Origin: CAZMXI01 sp964570205
GTDB taxonomy: Bacteria > Planctomycetota > Phycisphaerae > Tepidisphaerales > Tepidisphaeraceae
DNA: 48,729 bases
Direction of reading: 5' to 3'
Assembly (NCBI GenBank): GCA_964570205.1
Contig: CAZMXI010000008.1
Span: forward strand, 1 to 48,729
The position numbers and the translations under genes were made by a program. Positions 1-7,730 of this stretch are shown here, piece after piece. How positions within the stretch are numbered: position 1 is the first letter of the stretch; each line of letters opens with the position of its first letter. Under the pieces are notes generated by a model. That model was not told where the DNA came from. It ran no database searches and worked only from the letters and a program-made list of their open reading frames with translations.

Positions 1-68
1 CCGGCACGCGTGTGATCGCAGTCAAGGCAGATGGCTTCGGCCGCGCCGACCTGTTCAGCAAGGAGAAG

Positions 69-959
69 ATGTGCCCTGTCTTTTCCACCTATGCCTACGA
101 CACCTTCAAGGAAGCCGTCGTCCAGCCGATCTACCCCCTCCTGCTCGTCGTCGGCGCCGGCATCCTGCTCGTCTTCAGCATGCTCCCGTTCTTCACGTTC
201 AACGAAGACACGGTCATGTACAAGTCCGTGGCCCTCGACATCGTCATGCTGTTCGTCCTGATCGCCACGCTCTTCGCCACCAGCAAGTCCATCTTCGAGG
301 AAATCGAAGACCGCACCATGCTCACCCTCATGAGCAAGCCGCTCACCCGCTGGGAGGTGCTCCTGGGCAAGTACCTTGGGATCATCCTCTCCGCCCTGCT
401 CGCCGTCGCCGTCCTCGGCGCGGTCATGGCCCTCTGCACCGCATGGCGCATCCCTGACGACTACCGCATCAGCACCCGCTCCCTCGATGATCGCGAAATC
501 CAGCGGCTCTTGGCCCTGCGGCTCATGCACGTGTCCGGGCTCATCCCCGCCCTGCTGCTCAAGTGGCTCCAGATCAGCGTTCTGGCCGCCGTTGGCGTCG
601 CTATCTCCACCCGTGTGCCGCTGGTGGTCAACCTGCCGGTCGTCATCCTCGTTTACATCGCCGGCAACCTGACCCGGTTCCTCTTCCCGCTCGAAGGCCA
701 GTCCTTCCTGACCCAGACCCTGGCGGTCGTCTCCGCCACACTCCTGCCCTACCTCGAGCTCTTCGACCTCAACCGCGTGACCCTCTTCCAGAAGATCGCC
801 GTTTCCACCGTCGCCGACGATCCCACGGCCGTGCGGCTCAGCACGATCTGGGGCTACGTTGCCGTTGCGGTCGGCTATGCCGCGGCTTACGCCTTTTTTG
901 CCCTCAGCGCCGGCCTGTGGCTTTTCCAGAACCGCGAACTCGGCGGCGCCGAGGGGTAA
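69..959 (+). CDS. ABC-2 type transporter permease
   Basis: Inner-membrane permease subunit of an ABC transporter. It would need a separate ATPase, which would lie to the left of this window. The protein has an N-terminal hydrophobic segment (LLLVVGAGILLVFSML), a second one after the MYKSVALDI stretch, and then the typical cytoplasmic loop EEIEDRT..LMSKPLTRWEVLLGKYLG of NosY/ABC-2 permeases, followed by several more membrane spans. I chose the ATG at 69 (296 residues) because the protein then begins shortly before the first membrane helix and AAGGAG lies just upstream. The frame stays open to the left edge through a GTG at 12, so a longer N-terminus cannot be excluded. The stop (TAA) is 6 bp from the stop of the convergent gene. 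The family is clear; the substrate is unknown. Confidence 0.8.
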   Translation: MCPVFSTYAYDTFKEAVVQPIYPLLLVVGAGILLVFSMLPFFTFNEDTVMYKSVALDIVMLFVLIATLFATSKSIFEEIEDRTMLTLMSKPLTRWEVLLGKYLGIILSALLAVAVLGAVMALCTAWRIPDDYRISTRSLDDREIQRLLALRLMHVSGLIPALLLKWLQISVLAAVGVAISTRVPLVVNLPVVILVYIAGNLTRFLFPLEGQSFLTQTLAVVSATLLPYLELFDLNRVTLFQKIAVSTVADDPTAVRLSTIWGYVAVAVGYAAAYAFFALSAGLWLFQNRELGGAEG

Positions 960-965
960 TCGGGC

Positions 966-2000
966 CTACATGGCCACGCTCCGGCCCGCCTGGCTGCTCT
1001 TGTAGACCGCCTCGACCATCGCCATCAACATCGCCGCCTCGGGCGCCCCAGGCATCGGCGTCGCCTTGCCCTGGATGCACTCGCGGAAGTGTCGGCACAG
1101 CGCCGCGTGGTGAACCAGCCTGGGCGGCTTGAGCGGGTTCTCCTTGCAGGCACCGTCGGCCTTGAAATCGCGATACAGCGTCGCCCCCTTGGGCGTATAC
1201 ACCTCGATCCCCCCGGCCGTCCCGTAGACGCGGCAGACCGCCCCGTTCTGGTGCGGCGGCTGGTTGATGGCCCAGCTTGCCGCAAGTTCGAGCGACTTGC
1301 CATTGTTGAATCGCACCAGCGCAAAGGCCACATCCTCGACATCGCATGCCATGTCCGGCGGCAGCAGGTCGCGGAACGCCGAGTACGTCACCCCGAACGC
1401 GCTCGCGGGCGCTGGCTGGCCAAGCAGATGCCACGCCAGGTCCAGCATGTGGACCCCGATGTCGACGAGCGCCCCGCCGCCGGACTTCTCGCGCTCGGTG
1501 AACCAACCCGTGCCCAGTGGGATGCCGCGGGTGCGAGTCCACGTGGCGCGGACATGATAGACGTCGCCCGCGAATCCCTTGACGATGGCCGCCCGGGCGG
1601 CCTGCTCATGCGGGCCGAACCGCCGCTGCAACGCAAACAACAGCGCCTTGCCCGCCTTGGCGGCCGCCGCCTGCATGCGGTTGACCTCCCTGGCCGCCAG
1701 CGCTGGCGGCGTCTCGCAGATCACATGCTTGCCCGCCCGCAGCGCCGACAGTGTCACGGGCAGGTGAAGGTGATTGGGCAGACATACGCTCACGGCGTCG
1801 ATCTCGCGATCGGCGATCAGGTCGGCCGCTTCCGCGTATTCACGCGGGATGCTGAATTCGGCCATCATCTTCCGCCGGCGGTCGGGTATGAGGTCGGCAA
1901 CCGCGACAAGCTTGAACGCTCCGGCCGCCAGGTAGCCACGGGCGTGCGCCGCGCCCGGCCAGCCGCCCCCGATGATTCCAACACGAGTGCTCTCGGCCAT
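966..2000 (-). CDS. Gfo/Idh/MocA family oxidoreductase
   Basis: A 344-residue NAD(P)-dependent oxidoreductase, probably acting on a sugar or inositol-like substrate. The N-terminal Rossmann motif is GIIGGGWPGAAHARGY (about residues 9-24), and the C-terminal alpha/beta domain carries GGGALVDIGVHMLDLAWHLLG, where the conserved D..H pair lies. The usual EKP motif of the family (GKHV..EKP) reads GKHVICETPPA, so the lysine normally used for substrate and cofactor positioning is threonine. The enzyme may therefore work differently or be a divergent subfamily. TATAAC lies about 10 bp upstream of the ATG on the coding strand and may be its -10 element. It is divergent from the DUF1444 gene and ends in TAG. 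Confidence 0.88.
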   Translation of the reverse strand: MAESTRVGIIGGGWPGAAHARGYLAAGAFKLVAVADLIPDRRRKMMAEFSIPREYAEAADLIADREIDAVSVCLPNHLHLPVTLSALRAGKHVICETPPALAAREVNRMQAAAAKAGKALLFALQRRFGPHEQAARAAIVKGFAGDVYHVRATWTRTRGIPLGTGWFTEREKSGGGALVDIGVHMLDLAWHLLGQPAPASAFGVTYSAFRDLLPPDMACDVEDVAFALVRFNNGKSLELAASWAINQPPHQNGAVCRVYGTAGGIEVYTPKGATLYRDFKADGACKENPLKPPRLVHHAALCRHFRECIQGKATPMPGAPEAAMLMAMVEAVYKSSQAGRSVAM

Positions 2001-2044
2001 AAGCCGCTGAGTTATACATCAGCCCGTCACAGAAGGCACGCGGT

Positions 2045-2065
2045 CGCCGGCGCCCGGCGCCGGCG
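2045..2065. repeat. Perfect GC-rich inverted repeat in the divergent promoter region
   Basis: CGCCGGCGCC and GGCGCCGGCG flank a single C, which gives a perfect 10-bp inverted repeat. It lies in the 124-bp divergent spacer between the Gfo/Idh/MocA gene and the DUF1444 gene. It could be an operator, or a hairpin in the leader of either transcript. GC-rich palindromes also arise by chance in DNA of this composition. Confidence 0.5.
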
Positions 2066-2124
2066 GGGGTGCATTCTCCCAGACGGACGAACCAGCCAAG
2101 ACAACGGGCACACGACGGGATACG

Positions 2125-2928
2125 ATGGAAACCATGGACGATGCCGCACGGAACCGGTTCGTGGACGAGGTGACTCGGATCGTCGTCAAGCGATTCCCGC
2201 TGGCGACAGTCAGCCCCGGCGACACCGAGTTCTCATTGTGTATCAATGGCCAGCTCGTAAGGCTGGAGAACCTCTATCGCCTGGTGTCGCAGTATCCGGA
2301 CGACCGACAACATCAGATCGAACGGTGGGTGGTCGAACTGATCCGTGCCGCCGAAGGCGCGTCCGAGCAGGCCATGCGCTTCGATGACATCAAGGAGCGT
2401 GTGCTTCCGATGGTCATGTCGGATGCGCCAAGGGATGTGTCCGGCCCGCCGATGGTCACACAGGAGCTCGTGCCAGGACTGATCGTCGCCTATGCCCTGG
2501 ACAGCGACCGAACCATCGCATACATCCCGCGCCATGTGTTTGATGCCTGGGATGTCGAGCTTGATCTGCTCCACGAGACCGCGATCGACAACCTCGCCAG
2601 ACGCAGCGAAGCACTGGCCGCCCACGCCGCCCAGGATGAGCAGACCGGGGAAATCAACATGATCCTCATCCAGACGATGGATGGCTATGACGCCAGCCGC
2701 ATCCTGCTGCCCGGGCTGCACGATCGTCTGCGTGAATACCTGGGAAGCCCCTTCCTGGCGGCCGTGCCCAATCGCGACATTCTCGTCTGCTGCCGAATTG
2801 ACTCGACGACGCGCCATCGCATGCAGCAGCAGGCCCAGGAGGACTTCCGCACCATGCCGCATCAGGTGTCTGCCCACCTCTACCTGGTGACGCCCGACGG
2901 CATCGCGCCGTTCGAGGAGGAGTTGTAG
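2125..2928 (+). CDS. DUF1444 (YtpQ-like) family protein
   Basis: A 267-residue cytoplasmic protein with no signal peptide or membrane segment. The order of its parts fits DUF1444: an N-terminal helical part (RFVDEVTRIVVKRFP), a central GPPMVTQELVPGLIVAYALDSD..IAYIPRHVFDAWDV block, and the C-terminal LREYLGSPFLAAVPNRDILVC motif that resembles Bacillus YtpQ. The biochemical function of the family is not established. Two in-frame ATGs exist, at 2125 and 2134, and the choice is uncertain. The stop (TAG) is 4 bp before the ATG of the oxidoreductase gene downstream, and the AGGAG that serves as its ribosome binding site overlaps this stop, so the two genes are probably cotranscribed. Confidence 0.78.
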   Translation: METMDDAARNRFVDEVTRIVVKRFPLATVSPGDTEFSLCINGQLVRLENLYRLVSQYPDDRQHQIERWVVELIRAAEGASEQAMRFDDIKERVLPMVMSDAPRDVSGPPMVTQELVPGLIVAYALDSDRTIAYIPRHVFDAWDVELDLLHETAIDNLARRSEALAAHAAQDEQTGEINMILIQTMDGYDASRILLPGLHDRLREYLGSPFLAAVPNRDILVCCRIDSTTRHRMQQQAQEDFRTMPHQVSAHLYLVTPDGIAPFEEEL

Positions 2929-2932
2929 GAGC

Positions 2933-3919
2933 ATGAAGGCGTGGTTGATCGACGATCTGACGGGGATCGACAGGCTCCGACTGGCCGAGGCCCCGGACCC
3001 CGTCGCCGGGCCGGGGCAGGTTCTGGTTGAAGTGCGCTACGCCGGCCTGAATCCGGCCGACCGTTACCTGGCGGAGCGCCAGTATCCGGCCAATCCCCCC
3101 CTGCCGCACATTCTCGGCCGCGATGCCATGGGCACCGTCGCGTCTGTTGGCGACGGCGTTGCGGGATTGCGCATCGGCGATCGGGTTGCCGTGCTGCGGG
3201 GCGAAGCCGGCGTGAACGAGCCGGGCACTTTCGCCGAGCGCGTGGCCGTGCCGGCCGACTATGTCGTGCCCGTACCGCAGGGGTGGAGCGACGAGCAGGC
3301 GGCCGGGGCGACGCTGGTCTACCTGACGGCCTGGCAGGCGCTGACCCAATGGGGTGAGCTGCCGCCGGGCATCGTGCTGATCAGCGGCGCATCGGGCGGC
3401 GTGGGCGTGGCGGCGGTGCAACTGGCGAAGGCGATGGGCCACACCGTCGTCGGGCTCTCCCGCGACCCGAATAAGCAGGAGGCGGTCCGCCAGATCGGCG
3501 CGGCCGCCATGTTCGACCCTTACGATGCCCAATGGCGCAAGGCGCTGAAGCGGTTCCTGGAAGACAGGCGCGTGGATCTGGCGATCGACAACATCGGCGG
3601 AACGGTCCTGCCGCAGATGATCGATGTGCTGGGCATGAACGGGAAGGTGAGCATCATCGGCCGGCTGGCCGGGCCGGTGCCGGAGTTCAACACCGCAGCG
3701 CTGTTCTTCCGCCGGATTCGCCTCGGCGGGGTGGCCGTCGGCACGTACACCAACGCCGAAAGCCGCGCTGCGTGGCAGGATGTCCTTGGCACCCTGGGAA
3801 CCACTGGCGCGCGGCCGATGGTCGATCGGGTCTTCCCATTTGAACAGCTTCCCCAGGCCTTCGCGCGCCTGGCGGAAGGGCCGCTGGGGAAGGTGCTGGT
3901 TCGGGTCGGGCAAGGCTGA
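2933..3919 (+). CDS. Zinc-independent quinone oxidoreductase-like MDR enzyme
   Basis: A 328-residue NAD(P)H-dependent medium-chain dehydrogenase/reductase of the quinone oxidoreductase branch. The N-terminal GroES-like domain has GQVLVEVRYAGLNPADRYL and HILGRDAMGTVASVGDGV. The nucleotide-binding domain has ISGASGGVGVAAVQLAKAMG (about residues 144-163), the AxxGxxG signature typical of QOR rather than of zinc alcohol dehydrogenases. No structural-zinc cysteine cluster is present. The C-terminal QAFARLAEGPLGKVLVRVG is typical of the family. It follows the DUF1444 gene by 4 bp with a good AGGAG site, so the pair forms an operon. The substrate cannot be read from the sequence. Confidence 0.88.
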   Translation: MKAWLIDDLTGIDRLRLAEAPDPVAGPGQVLVEVRYAGLNPADRYLAERQYPANPPLPHILGRDAMGTVASVGDGVAGLRIGDRVAVLRGEAGVNEPGTFAERVAVPADYVVPVPQGWSDEQAAGATLVYLTAWQALTQWGELPPGIVLISGASGGVGVAAVQLAKAMGHTVVGLSRDPNKQEAVRQIGAAAMFDPYDAQWRKALKRFLEDRRVDLAIDNIGGTVLPQMIDVLGMNGKVSIIGRLAGPVPEFNTAALFFRRIRLGGVAVGTYTNAESRAAWQDVLGTLGTTGARPMVDRVFPFEQLPQAFARLAEGPLGKVLVRVGQG

Positions 3920-3946
3920 TCGGATCTGCCTTCACCCCATCCGTGC

Positions 3947-4900
3947 CTACTTCTTCTCCGTGCTCTTCTGGCCGGACGCGGGCAGGATAACGCTGTCCAG
4001 GTCCGTTGCGGGCGCTGTGCCGGGCTCGCTGGCGGCGGGACGTTGCTGCACGGGCCTTTGTTTATCATCCAGCCGCGTGGCAGCGCGGGTGTAGATGTTG
4101 TCGCGGTCAGCGCCGATGAACGGCGTTGTGCTCCACTCTACGTGGCCATCATTGAACAGCACGTTCTGGCCTTCGCCATTGTGGTTCCGGCTGTTGCCCT
4201 TGCGCATTTCGGCGGCCGGAGAGTCCGATTTCAGCTTCAGGATCTCATCGCCGCCCGGTCCCTGGTCAGCGGCGATGGCCCAATCGGCCGGGACGTTGGG
4301 CGACCATTTGTAGCCGACGCTGATCGATGCCGTCGGCGGATAGGGATTGCTGATGCCGTAGTTCAAATCTCCCGGGCCGGGGAAGTTGGAGAGCCGCAGG
4401 TAGAGCGACCCGTTGTTCTGTTCCTTGGCAGCCATTTCCGTCAGGCTCGGCTGCGTCGTCGGCCACCAGGCCTGAGGAGTAGCCGATCCAGTCGCCTTCT
4501 GACTTTTTGCCAGCCCGACAAGCTCTTGCTGAGACGGGCACAGAAACACTTCGTGGGACAGATCCACCGTGCGGAGGAGCATGTAGAGCACCGCCGACAC
4601 ATCATTTGCCACTGGTCCGTTCTTCTCGAATGGCTCTTGAGCCCGCACTCCCGTGAAGAAATTGAGCGATTCCGACTTCTCGTCGAATCGCGTGCGCGGG
4701 TAGCACTTCTGGTCCAGGGCGTAAAGGAATAGCGATTGCCCGATCTGGCGCAGATTGCTCGCGCACTTCACCCGATTGGCGCGTTCGCGGGCCCCAAAGA
4801 TGGCCCCGAACTGCATCGCGCCGATGCATCCGAGCAGGCACAGCACCACAAGCACGTCGATGTACGTCAAGCCACGGCTTCGAGAATGCACTGCACGCAT
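3947..4900 (-). CDS. DUF1559 family pseudopilin-like protein
   Basis: A 317-residue planctomycete-type protein with a type IV prepilin N-terminus (RGLTYIDVLVVLCLLGCIGA) and a C-terminal NHNGEGQNVLFNDGHVEW motif, the H...DG signature of the DUF1559 family. Prepilin peptidase would cut after the Gly of RG|LTYID. The usual Glu at +5 is Asp here, a conservative change. The long exposed middle (SNLRQIGQSLFLYALDQ) is the common NLRQIG.A...Y block. Ten residues separate the H from the DG, one more than the nominal nine. It lies 35 bp downstream of the aldo/keto reductase gene, with GGGAGG before its ATG, so it may share that transcript. The family is presumed to be exported by a type II secretion or pilus-like machine; its function is unknown. 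Confidence 0.88.
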   Translation of the reverse strand: MRAVHSRSRGLTYIDVLVVLCLLGCIGAMQFGAIFGARERANRVKCASNLRQIGQSLFLYALDQKCYPRTRFDEKSESLNFFTGVRAQEPFEKNGPVANDVSAVLYMLLRTVDLSHEVFLCPSQQELVGLAKSQKATGSATPQAWWPTTQPSLTEMAAKEQNNGSLYLRLSNFPGPGDLNYGISNPYPPTASISVGYKWSPNVPADWAIAADQGPGGDEILKLKSDSPAAEMRKGNSRNHNGEGQNVLFNDGHVEWSTTPFIGADRDNIYTRAATRLDDKQRPVQQRPAASEPGTAPATDLDSVILPASGQKSTEKK

Positions 4901-4935
4901 CGCGGACCTCCCTCTGGTTTGAGGATGACAAGCCT

Positions 4936-5940
4936 CTATGACAGGCGCTGTGCAAACAGCGCCCGGGATTCATCGGTGATTCGCTTCAGATCCTGCGCTT
5001 CAAGCCGCAGGTCGCCGGCGGCGGCGTTATCTCTCGCCTGCTCGGGCGTGCGGGCGCCGCAGAGCACGTGCGCGATGCCGGACTGCTCGGCGGTGGCGGC
5101 AATGACAAGCTGCGCCATGGAGCAGCGATATTTAGCCGCCAGGGGCTTCCATCCATCCAGCATGTCGATCACGCGCTGGCGATTGGCCGGCTGGAACCAC
5201 GGATTCCAGCCCTCGTGGGCGCGGATGTCGCCTGGGTTGTACCGCGTCTGCATCGTCACTTTGCCGGTCAGCAGGCCCTGCTCCAGCGGCTGGTAGGTCA
5301 GCGCTGCCAGACCCTGCTTCTGGCACACGGGCAAGACATCCTTCTCGGCATCCCGCCAGAGCAGGCTGTAACGAAGCTGGTTGCTGGAAAGCGCGCCGGC
5401 CGCCGCGTATTGCTTGACCTCTTCGGCCGACATGTTGCACACGCCGATCGCCCGGATCTTCCCCTGCTGCTTGAGCTGCATGAGGCAGGCCATGGTATCG
5501 GCGATGGGCGTGGTTTCGGGCGGCATGGCCGGCCAATGCACCTGATACAGGTCCACGCAATCGACCTTCAGCCGGCGCAGGCTGCCATCGATCTCGCCGC
5601 GGATGCTCTTGGGGCTGAGGTTGCGGCGGAGCATCTTGCCATCGAGGAAGAAATGATCGACCCCCGGCGCATCCCACACCAGGCCGCATTTCGTCGCCAG
5701 CACTACCTTGTCCCGGCGGCCGGCGATGGCGGTGCCGATGACTTCCTCGGCCCGGCCGTATCCATAGGCGGGAGCGGTGTCAATCAGGGTGATGCCGGCA
5801 TCGAGGGCGGCGTGAACGGTGCGGATCGAATCCGCATCCTGCACATCCTGGCCCCAGACGGTGCCGCCGCCGGTCACCCAGGTGCCCAGCGCGACGATGG
5901 ATGCCTCGATGCCCGATCCCCCGAGCTTGCGAAAACGCAT
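4936..5940 (-). CDS. Aldo/keto reductase
   Basis: A 334-residue NADPH-dependent reductase with a TIM-barrel fold. Counting from the ATG at 5940, the catalytic tetrad is complete: D54 in LIDTAP, Y59 in AYGYG, K84 in LATKCG and H135 in YQVHWP. The longer frame opening at 5964 was rejected because the family starts at MRFRKLG and GGAGGA stands 8 bp upstream of this ATG. The C-terminal QLVIAATAEQSGIAHVLCGARTPEQARDN is the usual cofactor-binding end. It ends in TAG, 35 bp before the DUF1559 gene. The natural substrate is unknown. Confidence 0.9.
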   Translation of the reverse strand: MRFRKLGGSGIEASIVALGTWVTGGGTVWGQDVQDADSIRTVHAALDAGITLIDTAPAYGYGRAEEVIGTAIAGRRDKVVLATKCGLVWDAPGVDHFFLDGKMLRRNLSPKSIRGEIDGSLRRLKVDCVDLYQVHWPAMPPETTPIADTMACLMQLKQQGKIRAIGVCNMSAEEVKQYAAAGALSSNQLRYSLLWRDAEKDVLPVCQKQGLAALTYQPLEQGLLTGKVTMQTRYNPGDIRAHEGWNPWFQPANRQRVIDMLDGWKPLAAKYRCSMAQLVIAATAEQSGIAHVLCGARTPEQARDNAAAGDLRLEAQDLKRITDESRALFAQRLS

Positions 5941-5996
5941 GGTGTTTCCTCCACGGGAAGGCATCGCCCCAATCGGCGGTGCGGCTCAATGCGAGC

Positions 5997-6028
5997 CATC
6001 TTACACAGCCGTGGAATGGGCATCCAGC
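5997..6028 (-). repeat. Dispersed 32-bp repeat, copy 1 (minus strand reads LDAHSTAV-stop)
   Basis: This sequence matches 7699-7730 at 30 of 32 positions. Both begin with CATCTTACACAGCCGT and end with GCATCCAGC. Read on the minus strand it encodes LDAHSTAV followed by TAA. Here it lies in the 213-bp gene-poor stretch upstream of the aldo/keto reductase gene and is not part of a recognised gene. Two near-identical copies 1.7 kb apart suggest a dispersed repeat family. Confidence 0.7.
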
Positions 6029-6241
6029 ATCCGGCGGCGGAGCGTCGCCGGCCAGCGGCCGGCCGTCGAGGATGAGGGCGCTGTTGACCGGCCTCCGAGG
6101 CGGGCGTAGATTCCCTCAGGACTGCGACTTCCATGACAGTCTGCCATTCATCTTCGCAAGAACGATGCTGACGTGGCAGGTGCAGCGCAACAGGCCGCAG
6201 CGAGGTGTGGATGGAGGAACGGCCGCCGGGCAAACAAAACA
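6029..6241. other. Intergenic stretch with no recognised gene
   Basis: These 213 bp lie between the repeat and the nucleotidyltransferase-like gene. The short frames that cross them have no family features. The only candidate signal seen is a run of GC-rich inverted motifs (GCCGGCCAGCGGCCGGCC) near 6048-6065. Confidence 0.5.
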
Positions 6242-6829
6242 ATGGGTTCAGGCATCGGGCCATTCTCGCTGGAAAGGATCGTCAACGCCGTGGAGAAGGT
6301 GCGCCAACGTCTTCTGCGGGCCTCGGCCGCGCTCCGGGCCGCCAACGTCCCCTACGCCGTTGCTGGCGACAATGCCGTAGCGCTGTGGGTCTCGCGCATC
6401 GATGAAGCGGCCGTGCGCAACACGCAGGATGTTGATGTCCTGATCCGCCGCGAGGACTTCGAGGCCGCTCGGGCCGCCCTTGAAGCCGCCGGGTTCGTTC
6501 ATCGCCACCTGGCCGGAATTGACGTGTTTCTGGATGGTCCCGCGGCCAGGCCCCGCGAGGCCGTCCACATCGTGTTCGCCAACGAGAAGGTACGCCCCCA
6601 TGAACCCCTGGTCAACCCCGATGTCAGCGAGTCGGAAGACGCCGGGCTGTTCCACGTCATCTCCCTGGATGCCCTGGTGCGCATCAAGCTCACCGCCTTC
6701 CGCGACAAGGACCGCACCCATCTCCGCGACCTGATCGACATCGGCCTGCTCGACGCCGATTGGCTGACCCGGCTGCCGCCCATCCTCGCCGACCGTCTGC
6801 GCGAGCTTCTGGACAACCCCGAAGGGTGA
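6242..6829 (+). CDS. Nucleotidyltransferase-fold protein (DUF6036/AbiEii-like)
   Basis: A 195-residue cytoplasmic protein that looks like a minimal nucleotidyltransferase. The N-terminal helix is followed by NVPYAVAGDNAVALW, in the place of the usual GG.A motif, and then RNTQDVDVLIRREDFEAARAALEAAGF, where TQDVD supplies the two metal-binding aspartates. Later comes the characteristic VISLDALVRIKLTAFRDKDRTHLRDLIDIGLLD, as in AbiEii-type and DUF6036 proteins. I chose the ATG at 6242 because the residues upstream of it look non-coding. No antitoxin-like partner gene is adjacent, so a toxin-antitoxin role has no positional support. Confidence 0.72.
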   Translation: MGSGIGPFSLERIVNAVEKVRQRLLRASAALRAANVPYAVAGDNAVALWVSRIDEAAVRNTQDVDVLIRREDFEAARAALEAAGFVHRHLAGIDVFLDGPAARPREAVHIVFANEKVRPHEPLVNPDVSESEDAGLFHVISLDALVRIKLTAFRDKDRTHLRDLIDIGLLDADWLTRLPPILADRLRELLDNPEG

Positions 6830-6972
6830 GAGCACCATCGAACCGGCTCTGATGTACGGGCAAAGGGAATCAAGCAGATTGCGCAGAACCTGCCGCAGCA
6901 GGTCGAGCCGTCGAGGCGGTCCGACCTCTTCGCCGTGCGCCGGGCCGGCCGGCTGTCTAGGGCTTCGCTCTG

Positions 6973-7572
6973 CTACTCCGACGTCTTCGGCATCGCCCCA
7001 TGCTGCGGGCGGCATTCCGCACTGACATGGAACTCACCTGTCGTCGGTCTCCGGCTGAACCAGAGGGCAGTTGAGCCATCGTCACAGGGAACGCATGAAG
7101 ACGGAACGACCAAGAAGGCCGACCATAGCACTACTGCTTCGCCGATGCCGTGAACTCTTGCCAGGACCTCCAATTGGTAAGCTCCGGTCCCGAATCGAAA
7201 CGCCTCGCCCGGCAATGCGACGAGGTGATGCCAAGCCGGTACGCCATCTTGCCCGACGAAAAGTCCTCCGCCACGACTCAAGATCGATCCGTCTTTGGCC
7301 AACCCCCAAGTATCGAGGTCAAGCACAGTGTTGGCGTACCGAAGTCGCGCAAACAAGGTCTCGACCACATTTCCTCGACGTCCGGTGCTAAACAATAGGC
7401 ACCGCACCATTACCTTCGGTTCGAGCCTGCCTGACGAATGCTGGTCGTACGCGAAGACGACCATGGAAGGCACCGTCATTCGGAGTCGCCCTTGGTGAAT
7501 CACCGTTAGGTATGCCGTGATGGCGGAGATCAGAATCGCCACGACCGCGACAATCAGTGAGATGATTTGCAT
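6973..7572 (-). CDS. Membrane-anchored hypothetical protein
   Basis: A 199-residue protein with one N-terminal membrane helix (ISLIVAVVAILISAITAYLTV) followed by a soluble domain that looks beta-rich (LRMTVPSMVVFAYDQ, KVMVRCLLFSTGRRGNVVETLFARL, LEVLARVHG). I recognise no named domain and propose no function. The soluble part contains four cysteines, three of them near the C-terminus. It is read toward the nucleotidyltransferase gene and ends about 140 bp from it. The next gene upstream on the same strand is the repeat-associated 130-bp spacer and then the histidine kinase, which reads in the same direction and ends at 7703. Only codon use and the coherent anchor-plus-domain layout support it. 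Confidence 0.65.
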   Translation of the reverse strand: MQIISLIVAVVAILISAITAYLTVIHQGRLRMTVPSMVVFAYDQHSSGRLEPKVMVRCLLFSTGRRGNVVETLFARLRYANTVLDLDTWGLAKDGSILSRGGGLFVGQDGVPAWHHLVALPGEAFRFGTGAYQLEVLARVHGIGEAVVLWSAFLVVPSSCVPCDDGSTALWFSRRPTTGEFHVSAECRPQHGAMPKTSE

Positions 7573-7698
7573 CCAGCGTTCCTCATTTCCCCGAGCGGCG
7601 ATACAGTGCCTGCGATTGCCCTGTGGTCACGGCTCAGAACCGAACCAGACCATGTCCGGCGGTTCCGCTGCTCCGAACACAGCGCATCTCATGAAAGG

Positions 7699-7730
7699 CA
7701 TCTTACACAGCCGTCGAATGCGCATCCAGC
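7699..7730 (-). repeat. Dispersed 32-bp repeat, copy 2 (supplies the kinase C-terminus)
   Basis: This is the second copy of the repeat at 5997-6028, with 2 mismatches in 32 bp. Here the minus-strand reading LDAHSTAV-TAA is the actual C-terminus and stop codon of the histidine kinase gene that ends at 7703. The repeat therefore overlaps a real gene end. Confidence 0.7.

Noticed and set aside
6242..6829. Toxin-antitoxin reading of the nucleotidyltransferase-like gene
   Set aside because: No adjacent small partner gene; the neighbours are a repeat-bearing spacer and an unrelated membrane protein.
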